From the NCBI GenBank assembly GCA_964519955.1, contig CAZFLM010000028.1, positions 1 through 64,000 of the forward strand: a DNA stretch of 64,000 nucleotides, read 5' to 3'. Under the pieces are notes generated by a model. The model saw only the letters and a program-made list of their open reading frames with translations. It made no database searches and was not told the origin of the DNA. Position numbers and translations under genes: made by a program. The stretch comes from CAZFLM01 sp964519955. GTDB taxonomy: Bacteria; Armatimonadota; Chthonomonadetes; Chthonomonadales; CAJBBX01. Positions 43,201-52,224 of the stretch are shown here, piece by piece; the stretch's first letter is position 1; each line of letters begins with the position of its first letter.

Positions 43201-43247
43201 AATGCGAGCAAGGCCAACATCGTCAAGAGCAGCGAGCGGGAACCCAT
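40245..43247 (-). CDS. Secreted clan GH-A glycosidase with CBM9-like domain
   Basis: This 1,000-residue protein has a signal peptide (cleavage near AHAA). A jelly-roll of about 190 residues binds carbohydrate or metal. An Ig-like part leads into a TIM barrel of clan GH-A with FEIQNEPDL (Glu413, acid/base) and WIGEKGWG (Glu533, nucleophile). It is closest in style to GH39/GH5-like enzymes of unassigned specificity. The last 200 residues match a CBM9-like sugar-binding domain (WDNTALHLLAVVRDD, GDSLQIGIDPRND). AGGAGG lies 10 nt before ATG 43247. It is the first gene of the pair with the DUF4838 gene and divergent from a glycyl radical enzyme gene. Confidence 0.82.
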   Translation of the reverse strand: MGSRSLLLTMLALLAFVPVPAHAAPRQVRIDDCADASIWSANLGWEFPGAHGDTRGAADPTAGRCLALHYDFSGGGNYVAAMRSIAVGQATEVSFEVRQVGQNGGFVRLRDASGQEHATNFPIQGAGWQRVTLRLTPEVFGGHWSGRNDGKFHFPLDTILIGVSKGPTKTGDLFIKDLTIETEDANSYYGVRVIADGPSNVLFAAGKPLRAFCLVTNHLGEEARLGLRVRVTDWHGRTIAVPNAPVRLAAHASARIPIRLPGDRPEYYRVDAYATAPDGRQTRGSGAVVVVRRPRNFGLDDPSSFFAIQQNTDGARTERLGVKWVRAGMDWRWGELQRGTYVPVSVKGIRANHQRIMYTMTAYPPGWAAEASAGKDFWVGPGCEERIGWWAAYVEHRARELAADVDTFEIQNEPDLTCMWQDGLKFDAGIERYLQVLRAGSAAVRRGAPKSHVAGIDVSGGDYDQGLPFSRAMMAKAADIIDIYTGHPYAGVRYFGPNQEPMWPGRNEERRKCLDTLEMIRKAGGKQRFWIGEKGWGLDVTTDPLSDYSRDFARCLVQSMVTAHSVPGVERYYWFLEEGCNEGGNEYGLFRGGIPMPAALAYSVMADTLHHATPRRSITLAGVVQAHSFRSKDTGFATTVLWSEKGDAVVTLKRMPAGARLLDVAGAAVPAPKTPAWRITVDRSPIYLQVPLAAAARAEAAIAAARVQVASPLALESAYVVDGTTLAARVRNLTDKAIPVSASASGATAHGTAAPLAATVIPLHLARPIAADPSGIRVAVAADGFTGSAVARTDFTPCPRVIPPADGAFGDWLRKGQPIVLDRRQQVLPADPGIGWDGPEDLSARMWVAWDNTALHLLAVVRDDVHVVTTDEPEGYWGGDSLQIGIDPRNDAGRASGYDPDDLELGMAVGKNGAAVLQSVPTIRRLDLRAGGGREGHDTTYRLDMPWSLLGVKPRPGMVLGFNVIVNDNDGQGRAYWMGITPGIGEGKRPSVFKKLRLEE

Positions 43248-43446
43248 CGGCTTGCGACCTCCTGTGTTCGGTGTGGCACAGGCCATTACCACGCGAGCGA
43301 CCGTAAGCCCTGCTAACGCGCGTGCCACTGAGATCGGGCCCCTGCTCTGCGCCTTTGCCGTCTCACCTTGCCACTCTCGACAGGAGACCGCGCGCGCCGC
43401 GTAGCATATGGTATCAGCACACTCCTGGCGCGGAAAGGTTGGGCCC

Positions 43447-45606
43447 ATGCGACTAGATCATCCGAGTTCGGACGGCTGGTGGGCAACGGACGCCGAGGCG
43501 GACGCCTTGTGCCAGGCCGGCGAGTGGATAGGCGCGGGCTTCCTGCGTGGAGCAGGCGTCTCGGTGCCGATGCGGCACGCGCGCGCTGTCGAGTGCTATC
43601 TGGCGCACTGCCCCTTGCGCCCCTACTCGGGCGAGCTGCTCTATCCGTGCGGCGGCGGCATCTGGACGACGACCAACGGCGCCGAGCCGGCTATCCACAT
43701 GTGGGCGCTCTACGTGGCCTTCGACGCCGGAATGGACACGGAGCAGGCCGCGGCGCGCAAGGAGGCGGCGACCGATCCGATCGCGCGAGCGGCGTTCGCC
43801 AAACTCGAGGAGTTCTGCCGGACCTATCCTCGAGGCGGCGGCTATACGCACAGCATCGTGAACTTCGGGCGGGTGTTGGGCGAGGGGCTGGACTCGTACC
43901 GCGCGCGGATCGAGGCGCGGCTGGCCGCGGTGCCGGAGGGCGAGGCGGCAGAGCTGTACCGGGCCCTGCTCGTCACCCTCGACGCCGTCGAGACGTACCG
44001 GGCGCGCATCGCCGAGTATCTCGGGGGGCTCACCTTCGCCGACCAGGCCGCCGAGCGGAACCGCAAGCGCCTCGCCGATGCCTATGCGTCCGGTCTGCCC
44101 TCTCGTCCGGCGCGCGGCTTCTTCGACGCGATGGTCGCAACGACGTTTCTGTACGCCATCGACGGCAGCGACAACCTGGGCCGGTTCGACCAGTTCATGC
44201 TGCCCTACTACGAGGAGAGCCTGGCGTCCGGCGACGTGACGCGGGACGAGGCGCGGGAGCTGATCCGCACGCTGTGGCGCTACGTCGACGACTGCACCGG
44301 GTGGAACGTGGCGCTCGGCGGCAGCACGCGGGAGGGAGCCGGCGCTGCCAGCGACCTGACGGTGCTGTGCCTCGATGCAGCGCAGCGCATGCGGCGACCC
44401 AACCTGGCGCTGCGGCTGCGCGAGGATACGCCGGACGCCGTCTGGGATGCGGCCATCGACACCATCGCGACCGGCGCCGGCCTCCCTGCGCTGTACTGCG
44501 AGGAGAACTACCTCGCCGCCATCGACGAGGCGCACCTGAACCTGCCCGACGACGACAAGCGCGACTTCGCGTTCGGGGGCTGCACCGAGCTGATGATCCA
44601 CGGGCGCTCGTGCGTGGGTTCGCTCGACGCCGACTTCAGCGTGATCAAGCCGCTCGAGGAGACGCTGCACCGCTGCCTTGCCGACTGCGCTACCTTCGAC
44701 GACCTGCTCGCCGCCTACGAGGCCGACCTTCGGCGCCGCATCTACGATCTGACGGAGGCGATCAACCGCAACCAGGAGATCCGCGCCGCCTACCACCCGC
44801 AGCTCATCCGCACGCTGCTCATCGACGACTGCATCGACCGCGGCAGGGGCTACTACGATGGCGGCGCCCGCTACAACTGGAGCATCGTCAGCATCGTGGG
44901 GCTGAGCAACGTCATCGACTCGCTTGCCGCTGTCCGCCAGGCGGTGTATGAGGACCGCTTCGTGACCGCGGACGCCCTGCTGGCAGCGCTGAAGTCGGAC
45001 TTCGAGGGAGCGGAGGGTCTGCGCACCAAGCTGGAGCACTGCCGCCGGTTCGGCAACGACGATCCCGACGTGAACGCGCTCGCGGCCCGGCTTTCCGGCT
45101 TCGTCTACCGTGAGTTCAAGCGCTACGCCCCGTGGCGCGGCGGGCGCTTCCTGTGCGGCACGCTGCTCTTCGTGACCTACGGCTACCTCGGGAAGCCCGT
45201 CGGCGCCACGCCGGACGGGCGGCTCGCCGGCACTCCCGTCGGCGACTCGGCGGGCCCGGTGCAGGGGCGCGACCACCACGGCCCGACGGCGATGCTGCGT
45301 TCGGTGGCGTCGCTGGCGCAGGCCGATGCGCCCGGCACGCTCGTCGTGAACCTGCGGCTGGCCAAGTCGATGTTCGGCACGCCGGAGATGCGGGAGCGCG
45401 TGAAGGCCCTGGTGCGGGGCTACTTCGCGCTCGGCGGCATGCAGCTCCAGGTCAACGTGGTGGACCAGGCCGTCCTCCGCGACGCGATCGAGCACCCGGA
45501 GCGTCACGCCGACCTTATCGTGCGGGTCGGCGGCTACTCCGAGTACTTCAACCGGCTCGACATGGACCTGAAGCTCTCGATCCTGGAGAGGACGGAGCAC
45601 GCGTAG
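43447..45606 (+). CDS. Glycyl radical enzyme (PFL-like family), unassigned
   Basis: This 719-residue glycyl radical enzyme has both diagnostic sites. FGGCTE gives the thiyl cysteine Cys379 followed by Glu381. The C-terminal RVGGYSEYF carries the radical glycine Gly696. Cys-x-Glu is the pattern of the dehydratase and lyase branch (diol dehydratase, choline TMA-lyase); pyruvate formate-lyase has Cys-Cys. The reaction would be an anaerobic elimination or C-C/C-X cleavage of a small polar substrate. ATG 43447 has GGAAAGG 8 nt upstream; ATG 43408 has none. No radical-SAM activating enzyme lies next to it. Clustering with glycosidases suggests a sugar-derived substrate. Confidence 0.88.
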   Translation: MRLDHPSSDGWWATDAEADALCQAGEWIGAGFLRGAGVSVPMRHARAVECYLAHCPLRPYSGELLYPCGGGIWTTTNGAEPAIHMWALYVAFDAGMDTEQAAARKEAATDPIARAAFAKLEEFCRTYPRGGGYTHSIVNFGRVLGEGLDSYRARIEARLAAVPEGEAAELYRALLVTLDAVETYRARIAEYLGGLTFADQAAERNRKRLADAYASGLPSRPARGFFDAMVATTFLYAIDGSDNLGRFDQFMLPYYEESLASGDVTRDEARELIRTLWRYVDDCTGWNVALGGSTREGAGAASDLTVLCLDAAQRMRRPNLALRLREDTPDAVWDAAIDTIATGAGLPALYCEENYLAAIDEAHLNLPDDDKRDFAFGGCTELMIHGRSCVGSLDADFSVIKPLEETLHRCLADCATFDDLLAAYEADLRRRIYDLTEAINRNQEIRAAYHPQLIRTLLIDDCIDRGRGYYDGGARYNWSIVSIVGLSNVIDSLAAVRQAVYEDRFVTADALLAALKSDFEGAEGLRTKLEHCRRFGNDDPDVNALAARLSGFVYREFKRYAPWRGGRFLCGTLLFVTYGYLGKPVGATPDGRLAGTPVGDSAGPVQGRDHHGPTAMLRSVASLAQADAPGTLVVNLRLAKSMFGTPEMRERVKALVRGYFALGGMQLQVNVVDQAVLRDAIEHPERHADLIVRVGGYSEYFNRLDMDLKLSILERTEHA

Positions 45607-45655
45607 GGGCGATGGGCAACGTACGGCGTCGAAGGTCGCAGGTCGAACGGTCAGG

Positions 45656-48600
45656 TTACTTCGTGCGGGCGTCCAGCTTCGCTGTCACGCCCGGTAGGCC
45701 GGCGAGACCGTTGGGGCTGAGCGCTCCTGTCACCTCGATGCTGCCCGTGCCCTGTGCCTGCGCGTCCGGCCCGTCGCCCATGCGCTCGCCCAGGTAGATG
45801 CCGCGCAGGCGCAGGTCGCCGCCGGACACGAGCGGGCCATAGTGGCAGAAGCTCGCGAGGTCCACCTGCAGCGCGCCGCCCTCCACCACCACGGAACGGA
45901 TCGGGTTGCCCCAGAGCGTCGTGTTGGTGAGCCGCGCCGTCGAGCGCAGCGAGGGGCCGCAGCGGACGTAGGTCTTGCCCGACTGGTCCTGCACGTCGAT
46001 GCAGTGCATGGACACGAGTTGGGAGTTGATCACGTCGATGCCCTGCGGGCTCAGACCGTCGAACGCGACGGAGACCATCGACCCGTCGGTCCCGTGGCCG
46101 AGGACCATGCCGGACGCGCCCGTGCCGTTCTGCTCCACGAAGTGCAGCCCCGTGTGCGACCCGTAGATCGTGTTCTGGTACTGCTTCTCTCCCTTGCAGT
46201 CACCCAACACGAACGCTTCTAGATTGCGATACTCGTAGGTCCACGGCGGGTTCTTCCCCCTCTGCTGCTCTTCCGTGGAGACGCCCTGGTTGTCCGGGAA
46301 GGGCGACCAGGCCCAGTAGTGCGGGTTGAACTGGACGTTGCGCACCTCGCCGCCGACCGACCCGCCGCCCACCGCGATGCCCGTCTTGAGCGGGGCGCCC
46401 GCGGCGTAGGAGACAAGGTGGCGGTCGCAGCGGTGGGTGTAGAAGTCGACGAACTGGTACGGGTTCATCGCGGTCACGTTGACCACGTAGATGCCGGCGC
46501 CCTGGCCGCGGACGAGGTAGGAGTACGGCGCGATGGCCTCGTGGCGCTGCTCCGGGTAGTAGAAGGTGAGGCCCCGCAGGCCGCTGCCCGCCTGCATGGT
46601 GATGGCGGCGCGGCCGGTGGCGTCGCTGCGCCCGGCGTAGACGCGGACGATGGTGCCGAGGCCGCGCGTGTGGTGCTCGACGCCATGCGAGCCGCGCAGC
46701 TCGACGCCCGTGGGCACGGTGAGGTAGCCGCGGACCTGGTAGAGGCCGGCGGGCAGGAGGACGATGCCGCCTCCGTTCGCCCGGGCCGCGTCGAGGGCTT
46801 TGCGGATGGCCGGCGTGTCGTCATCGGTCGCGGCGAGCTTGGCGCGGGGCCGGACCACGAACAGCGCGGGCTTGCCGGGCTTCAGCGGGCGGTCGACCGG
46901 GCGTGGGTACTCGGGCACCGTCGCGGCGGGCAGCGGGTCGGCGCTGATGGCGACATTGCCGGACTCGCTGCGGTCGACGATGCGCGCCGGCCCCCCGAAC
47001 GTCGCTCCCGCGATGGTGACCGCGTTCACCCGCGGACCGAGGCGGATGCGGTCGTTCTTGCCCTCCAGGCTGCAGTTGAGCATGACCAGGTCGCCGCTGA
47101 TCCGCTCCACGTCGCCGCCGAAGGTGCAGGACTCGAAGAGCATGGACTGGTTCGCGACCCCGTCGAGCAGGGCCGCCTGCAGACCTCCAGTCACCGTGCA
47201 GGAGTGCATCAACAGGCGCGTGTTGAACGTGGGGCGCGTGACGATGCCGTACTCGCGGCCCGACAAGGTGCACTTGGTGAACGAGAGCCCGGCGAAGTTG
47301 GCGTCGACGATGTCCACCGCGATGCCGCAGTTCGTGATGGAGTACCGGTACATCTGCCCGTTCGTCTCGCCGAGGTCGGCCTGGTTGTGCATCCAGATGC
47401 CGGTATGGTAGCCGCGCACGGAGACGAAGGCGCTGTAGATCCACTCGTAGCGCCGGAAGAGGAGCGCGGTGCCGTTCGCCGCCATCCACTTCGCGTGCGG
47501 GTTGTCCTTGCCGGGGGCGCCGGGGAGGCCGGACTGCGCCCAGTACTCCGGCCCGAAGTCGACGCAATCCACGCGGCCCGTGTCGCTGACGAAGCCGATC
47601 TCGATGCCCACGGAGAGCGGCGAGCCGTAGACGTTGTGGATGTAGTGCAGCGCCGAGCCCTTGTCCGTGCGGATGCCGTTGTACGAGTTGACGAGCGTGA
47701 CGTTCTCGACGGTGCCGGCGGTCGTGCCCATCTGCTCGATCGTGAACGGGTAGGGGACGATGCGGTCGGGCTTCTGCTCCGGGTACCAGATGGTGAGCCC
47801 GCTGACGCCGGAGGACTGCCGCAGCGCGATGAACGGGCGGTCGTCGGCATCGCCCCGGCCCGCGTAGGCCATGAGGATGGAGCCGCCGATGGGGCCCTTC
47901 CCGCTCGGCACCTGCCAGTCGCCGCGGAGGGTGACGCCGGTGGGGATCTTGAGCGCGCCTCGGATGACGTAGCGCCCGGCCGGTACGAATACCACGCCGC
48001 CGCCGGCTCGGGCCATGGAGGCGATGGCGGCCTGGAACGCGCGCGTGTCGTCGGTGCGGCCGTCGCCCCTCGCGCCCGCGTCGCGCACGGTGCAGCCGGC
48101 GGTGACCACGTCCGCCGAGGGGTAGGCGGTCGGCGCGATGCGCCAGCGGATCGGCACGTCGATGCGCTTGTCCGCGGGCAGTGCGGCGCCGTAGAGCGCG
48201 CGGACCTGCTCCGGCGTGAGGGCGCAGTCGTAGAGGCGCAGGTCGCGCATGAGGCCGTCGTAGGAGCCGCCCCACGTGTGCGCGTAGCCGACGCGGAGGG
48301 GCGTGTCGTTCGCCAGGTCGCCGATGCGGATGTCCGCATACGCCTTGTCGCGCCGGCCGTTCTTGTACCACGTGGCGGTGCGCGCGGCCGCGTCGTACGT
48401 GACGGCCCAGTGCTGCCAGATGCCCTCGTCGACATCCGACGCGCTGGTGAGCATGGGGTGCCCGCCCTCGGTTCCGGCGGCGCGGAGGGTGATCTTGGTG
48501 GGCGCGAACCCGTCGCCGTAGATGACGTAGCCCCGGCTGGCGTCGTCGCGCTTCTTGCTGACGATGCCCGCCGAGTACTGGTCTGCCCACGTGTCCGGCT

Positions 48601-48871
48601 TGATCCAGAACGCGATGGTGAACGCACCGCGCAAGTTGCCCGCCGCCGCGTCCTTAGCCTCCAGATAGCCGCCGCGCCCCTTGAACTCCATCGCGCGCTC
48701 GCCCCGCACCCACGAGACGCGCGAGACGCCGCAGTCCACGCCATGCCCGGAGCTATCCCGGACGACGGTGCCCGACCCCTCGTCCATGCGCCACTGTGCT
48801 ACGGGCGCGGGTTGCGCTCCGGCCCCCGTTACGGCGAGCGCGAGCAGCAGGACAATGGCGAGGCGAGGCAT
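45656..48871 (-). CDS. LamG plus double pectate-lyase-like beta-helix protein
   Basis: This 1,071-residue secreted protein (signal peptide to GAGAQ) begins with a LamG domain (residues 25-235: VAQWRMDEGSG, FTIAFWIKPDTW, RDLRLYDCALTPEQVRALYG). Two right-handed beta-helix domains of the pectate-lyase superfamily (Pfam PF12708) follow. Each opens with the same signature: GDGRTDDTRAFQAAIASMAR...VFVPAGRYVIRG near 285-330 and DDDTPAIRKALDAAR...VLLPAGLYQVRG near 695-735. The two halves have therefore arisen by internal duplication. Such proteins cleave or bind acidic polysaccharides. AGGAG precedes ATG 48871. The catalytic residues and exact family (PL or GH28/GH55-like) cannot be set from sequence alone. 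Confidence 0.82.
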   Translation of the reverse strand: MPRLAIVLLLALAVTGAGAQPAPVAQWRMDEGSGTVVRDSSGHGVDCGVSRVSWVRGERAMEFKGRGGYLEAKDAAAGNLRGAFTIAFWIKPDTWADQYSAGIVSKKRDDASRGYVIYGDGFAPTKITLRAAGTEGGHPMLTSASDVDEGIWQHWAVTYDAAARTATWYKNGRRDKAYADIRIGDLANDTPLRVGYAHTWGGSYDGLMRDLRLYDCALTPEQVRALYGAALPADKRIDVPIRWRIAPTAYPSADVVTAGCTVRDAGARGDGRTDDTRAFQAAIASMARAGGGVVFVPAGRYVIRGALKIPTGVTLRGDWQVPSGKGPIGGSILMAYAGRGDADDRPFIALRQSSGVSGLTIWYPEQKPDRIVPYPFTIEQMGTTAGTVENVTLVNSYNGIRTDKGSALHYIHNVYGSPLSVGIEIGFVSDTGRVDCVDFGPEYWAQSGLPGAPGKDNPHAKWMAANGTALLFRRYEWIYSAFVSVRGYHTGIWMHNQADLGETNGQMYRYSITNCGIAVDIVDANFAGLSFTKCTLSGREYGIVTRPTFNTRLLMHSCTVTGGLQAALLDGVANQSMLFESCTFGGDVERISGDLVMLNCSLEGKNDRIRLGPRVNAVTIAGATFGGPARIVDRSESGNVAISADPLPAATVPEYPRPVDRPLKPGKPALFVVRPRAKLAATDDDTPAIRKALDAARANGGGIVLLPAGLYQVRGYLTVPTGVELRGSHGVEHHTRGLGTIVRVYAGRSDATGRAAITMQAGSGLRGLTFYYPEQRHEAIAPYSYLVRGQGAGIYVVNVTAMNPYQFVDFYTHRCDRHLVSYAAGAPLKTGIAVGGGSVGGEVRNVQFNPHYWAWSPFPDNQGVSTEEQQRGKNPPWTYEYRNLEAFVLGDCKGEKQYQNTIYGSHTGLHFVEQNGTGASGMVLGHGTDGSMVSVAFDGLSPQGIDVINSQLVSMHCIDVQDQSGKTYVRCGPSLRSTARLTNTTLWGNPIRSVVVEGGALQVDLASFCHYGPLVSGGDLRLRGIYLGERMGDGPDAQAQGTGSIEVTGALSPNGLAGLPGVTAKLDARTK

Positions 48872-48948
48872 GGGCGGCTCCTGGTGCGGGTGTGGCTCAC
48901 CTGTACAACGCGGGGCGGGGGAAGACCTGCGGGGGCGGGCGGCGAATG

Positions 48949-49032
48949 CGTCGAAGGTCGAACGTCGAACGGTGGGGCTGGTGGTGGAGAGGGGGTGTGC
49001 GGGCGGCGTCGAAGGTCGAACGTCGAACGGTG
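48949..49032. repeat. GTCGAAGGTCGAACGTCGAACGG repeats
   Basis: GCGTCGAAGGTCGAACGTCG with an AACGGTG tail occurs at 48949-48973 and 49006-49032. A partial copy is at 45626-45652 and an inverted copy at 49991-50019. All are intergenic and short, and they are internally repetitive (TCGAA units). Confidence 0.75.
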
Positions 49033-49099
49033 CGGGCGGCGTCAGGCCAGTCGGAGCACCGCGCAGGTGCCGCTCGCACGCGCGGGGCCCGTGCCCCGG

Positions 49100-49798
49100 T
49101 CACTCCACCGTGAGGTCGATCGGCACCCCATCCGACGGCACGGCCGGGCGCAGCAGCGATTCGGCATCGGGTGCGCTGGACGCGGGCCGCAGCAACCTGC
49201 CCTCGATCGGCGCGGACGAAGGACGCAGCAGCGCGCCGGAGTCCGAGGCGCCCAGCGCGGCCATGATGGCGACCACGTTCTCGAGGTTGCTGCCAAGGTC
49301 GAGCACCGTGGTGCCGATCCGTGGCCGGCTGGTCAGGTCGATCTGTGTTGAGCATGGGCCCAGAGTGCGGAGACGGAACTCGATCTCGTCGCCAACGCTC
49401 TTCCAGGTCCATTCCTTTCGGGCCGTGATCCTGCCGCGCGCCGGGTCGAGCTTCGTGATCTTGCACCCAGGCACAGCGCTGAGTGACGCTGCACACGCTG
49501 CACACGCCTCCTGGACAGGCAGCGGGAGAACGAAGTGCCTGCGGTGGCGTACGCGCCAGACGGCCTCAGGAGAAGCCGGCAGCGAGCGTGTCGCGCCGTG
49601 GTGCATCGTGCACAGGAAGGCAGATAGGACGATCCCGAAGACGGATCCCGCAAACAGCCCAGCCCAGAGCCCGAGTGCCGCGTGCCCGGATATCAGGCCC
49701 GCGAGGACGCCCATGGTGGCCCCATACGGCACGCCTGCCGCGACGGCTACTCCAACCACCTTTCTCGCCACCACGCTGTGCTCGCCGCGTCGCGTCAT
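49100..49798 (-). CDS. Membrane protein of unknown function with LLRP repeats
   Basis: This 232-residue protein has two hydrophobic helices in the first 65 residues (KVVGVAVAAGVPYGATMGVL, LWAGLFAGSVFGIVLSAFLC). A beta-rich domain follows (FVLPLPVQEACAACAASLSA, ITARKEWTWKSVGDEIEFRL) that looks like a soluble SRPBCC- or DUF1499-like fold. A tail has three LLRP-containing repeats spaced about 13-15 residues apart. ATG 49798 has GGAGGG upstream. I do not recognise the family. The tail resembles a linear binding motif presented in copies. Neighbours are a metalloprotease gene and a beta-helix gene, and no operon is evident. Confidence 0.6.
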   Translation of the reverse strand: MTRRGEHSVVARKVVGVAVAAGVPYGATMGVLAGLISGHAALGLWAGLFAGSVFGIVLSAFLCTMHHGATRSLPASPEAVWRVRHRRHFVLPLPVQEACAACAASLSAVPGCKITKLDPARGRITARKEWTWKSVGDEIEFRLRTLGPCSTQIDLTSRPRIGTTVLDLGSNLENVVAIMAALGASDSGALLRPSSAPIEGRLLRPASSAPDAESLLRPAVPSDGVPIDLTVE

Positions 49799-49860
49799 CC
49801 TGAGACCCTCCACCGGTCGACGTCAGTTCCACTCCCATAGCGTGGTGGTGCTGCCCAGCC

Positions 49861-50019
49861 CCGTTTGCTTGCGCGCGCGGCTCTGCCCAGTCGGCAGGTT
49901 GTGCAGGTGCCGCCGAGGGCGGCGGCGGTCCACGGCGGGGCGGGCGTGGTTGCCAGGAGGGCTTGTCCCACCGGTACCCGCTGCCCGCACCCACCGTTCG
50001 ACTTTCGACCTTCGACGCC
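49861..50019. repeat. Three short dispersed repeats in one spacer
   Basis: In order, this spacer has the inverted CAGAGCCGCGCGCGCAAGCA element (49861-49885), the inverted CCGGTGGGACAAGCCC element (49959-49974), and an inverted TCGAA-rich repeat (49991-50019). All three have other copies in the window. Confidence 0.7.
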
Positions 50020-50039
50020 GTTCGCCCGCCCCCGTCGCC

Positions 50040-52019
50040 CTACTCCGCCCCCAGCTCCACTTCGTACGTTGCCGCGTCGCGGTGGCCGCGGGCGTACTCG
50101 ACGATGAAGTGGCCGATGTCGAGGAAGGCGTAGCGCCACTTGCCGTCGACCTGGGCGCGGATCAGGAAGAGGCCGTTGCGGCCCACCACGTCCGGGTAGC
50201 CGAAGGGGCCGGGGCGGAGGGTACAGCCCGTGGCGGTGGTGTACTCCTTCGGCACGGGGCGGTTGGGCAGCTCGAGGCGGCCCTGGGCGTCCGTGCGGCC
50301 CTCGTGGACGGCGGGGTTGTCCAGGTTGCCCGTGTCCATGTCCTTCTGGTACACGTAGACCTGCGTGTCGGCCAGCGGCTTGCCGTCGACGGTGATGCGC
50401 AGCGTGTTCTTGGCGGGGATGCAGAAGACGTAGTCGCCGAAGTAGCCGCGGCGGTGGCCCCTGGTCGCGTTGAGGCCGGCCACGTCCACGTCGGCGTAGG
50501 CGGGGCGCTCGTTCTTGCCGATGTGGCCGCCGCCCATGATGCCGCCCTCGGGCTGGCCGAACGGCTTCCCGTTGATCTTGTTGCGGTCCGAGCCGAGGTC
50601 GAACTGGTAGTCGTCGATGATGCCGAGTTGGTGCGTCAGCTCGTGGATGAGCGCCCAGTCGAAGTCGTTGGCGAGGTCGATCCACTCGTCGAGGGCGCGC
50701 ACCGGGTAGTGCCAGGTGCCGTCGAACACGTCGAGGCCGAGCTGCTTGTCCACCGTCTCGCCCGCGTTGTCCGGGATCGTGTCGACCAGGAAGATCCTGT
50801 CGAGCCGCACGCTCACCTCGGCGCCCTTGTGGGCGAAGTCGTAGCGGCTGTGGGCGAAGAGCTGGTTCATGCGGTCGACCGTCGCGCCGCGCATCCAGTC
50901 GTCGAACGAGAAGCTGCCGTAGAAGCTGTTCACCCCGTCCAGCGGCGCGACGATGCCCCTCTCGCAGACCGCGTCGATCGTGTAGGCGTCCGTCTTGAAG
51001 GTGAGCGTGTTGTTCTTCTCGCTGACCTCGTCCTGCGGGCGCGCCGTGCCGGCCGTCGCGATGAAGGGGTAGGGGCCTTGCTTCCAGGTCCAGGGCACGC
51101 TGACGATCGTCTCCTGCCGCGGCGCGAGGGCCGGAATGGTCTTCTTGAGCGCCACCTTGCCGTCGATGCGGCAGACGAAGTCGGTGGGCTTCGAGCGCGT
51201 GAACCCGACGTTCTTCACGTGGACGAGGTAGCGGATCCGCTCGCCCACCGCGGGCCAGTGCTTCTCGGTGGCCTCCTTGCCCGCCAACTCGGGGTACTTC
51301 GCGTCGTAGTTCGGGAAGAAGCGGCGGTAGCGCGGCGACTGCTCGGCGTAGGTGATCGAGAGGTCGGGCTTCTTGAGCGAGGAGAGCCACCACTTCACCG
51401 GCTTGGTCCCGACGAACTCGCAGCCGCTGTACCAGATCGTGTAGCCGAAGTCGTCGGTATCCTGGTGGATCTGCACGCAGGCGACGTGGCGCCAGTCGAA
51501 CCCCGGCTCGATCGTCGGCTTCCAGCCCATCTGCGCGCACTTGGCGGTCAGGTCCATCCCCACCGGCACGTCGATCGTGGACCAGTCGGTCAGCGCGTCG
51601 TACAGGCGGCGCTTCAGACCGTCGAACCGCGCCTTGCGCCCCGCCACGTCGAGGAAGATGACCCACGGATCGCCGCCCCAGCCGTGCTTGTTGACGCTGC
51701 GCAGGACCAACCGCAGCTCGGTTGCCTGGCTGAGGTCGAGGTCCCAGTCGCGCGTGTTCGGGAAGTAGACCCAGTTGTCGAACCCGGCGTTCGTCACCAG
51801 GCTCATCGTGGGCTTCCCGCTGCGCGTCATATCCGAGTCGACGGAGATGACGTTGTGGGCGCCGTTCGTGTCGCCGTGGCCCCATCTGCCGACGAAGGCC
51901 GGCGCGCTGAAGTCGCCGGTGTGCCACTCGCCCCGGCTGGCGCCGCGCATGTCGGCGAGGGCGGCGAGCGTCGAACCGGCCAGTACGGCAAGGAGGACGG
52001 CGGTCACGGATCGTCGCAA
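50040..52019 (-). CDS. Secreted HExxH zinc metalloprotease-like protein with CARDB domain
   Basis: This 659-residue protein has a signal peptide (RRSVTAVLLAVLAGSTLAAL). A beta-sandwich domain follows, then a CARDB-like adhesion domain at about 260-345 (YLVHVKNVGFTRSKPTDFVC, PWTWKQGPYPFIATA). A metallopeptidase domain with HELTHQLG (His459, Glu460, His463) follows, and then a carboxypeptidase regulatory-like beta domain near 570-650. It may process glycoproteins or be a non-catalytic binder. Translation starts at TTG 52019, with GGAAGGAG 6 nt upstream. No ATG or GTG gives both a ribosome-binding site and a signal peptide. It is divergent from the zinc-ribbon gene trio across 205 bp. Confidence 0.8.
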   Translation of the reverse strand: MRRSVTAVLLAVLAGSTLAALADMRGASRGEWHTGDFSAPAFVGRWGHGDTNGAHNVISVDSDMTRSGKPTMSLVTNAGFDNWVYFPNTRDWDLDLSQATELRLVLRSVNKHGWGGDPWVIFLDVAGRKARFDGLKRRLYDALTDWSTIDVPVGMDLTAKCAQMGWKPTIEPGFDWRHVACVQIHQDTDDFGYTIWYSGCEFVGTKPVKWWLSSLKKPDLSITYAEQSPRYRRFFPNYDAKYPELAGKEATEKHWPAVGERIRYLVHVKNVGFTRSKPTDFVCRIDGKVALKKTIPALAPRQETIVSVPWTWKQGPYPFIATAGTARPQDEVSEKNNTLTFKTDAYTIDAVCERGIVAPLDGVNSFYGSFSFDDWMRGATVDRMNQLFAHSRYDFAHKGAEVSVRLDRIFLVDTIPDNAGETVDKQLGLDVFDGTWHYPVRALDEWIDLANDFDWALIHELTHQLGIIDDYQFDLGSDRNKINGKPFGQPEGGIMGGGHIGKNERPAYADVDVAGLNATRGHRRGYFGDYVFCIPAKNTLRITVDGKPLADTQVYVYQKDMDTGNLDNPAVHEGRTDAQGRLELPNRPVPKEYTTATGCTLRPGPFGYPDVVGRNGLFLIRAQVDGKWRYAFLDIGHFIVEYARGHRDAATYEVELGAE

Positions 52020-52224
52020 GGCATTCTCCTTCCGAGTTCGTGGGTACCGCCGCGGGCGGTGGGGGGCCCGGCGTCGCGGTGCGGGCGTGTTGCTGCGGTT
52101 GTGACATTCCGCGCGGGCCGCGCATCCTCCTGCAGGGCAAACGGTGCAACCGCGACGCCTGCGATCCGTATTACGTCTATCGAGTTGTGCGTGTGGTGCG
52201 CCCGCCGGCGTGGGAGATGCGTGG

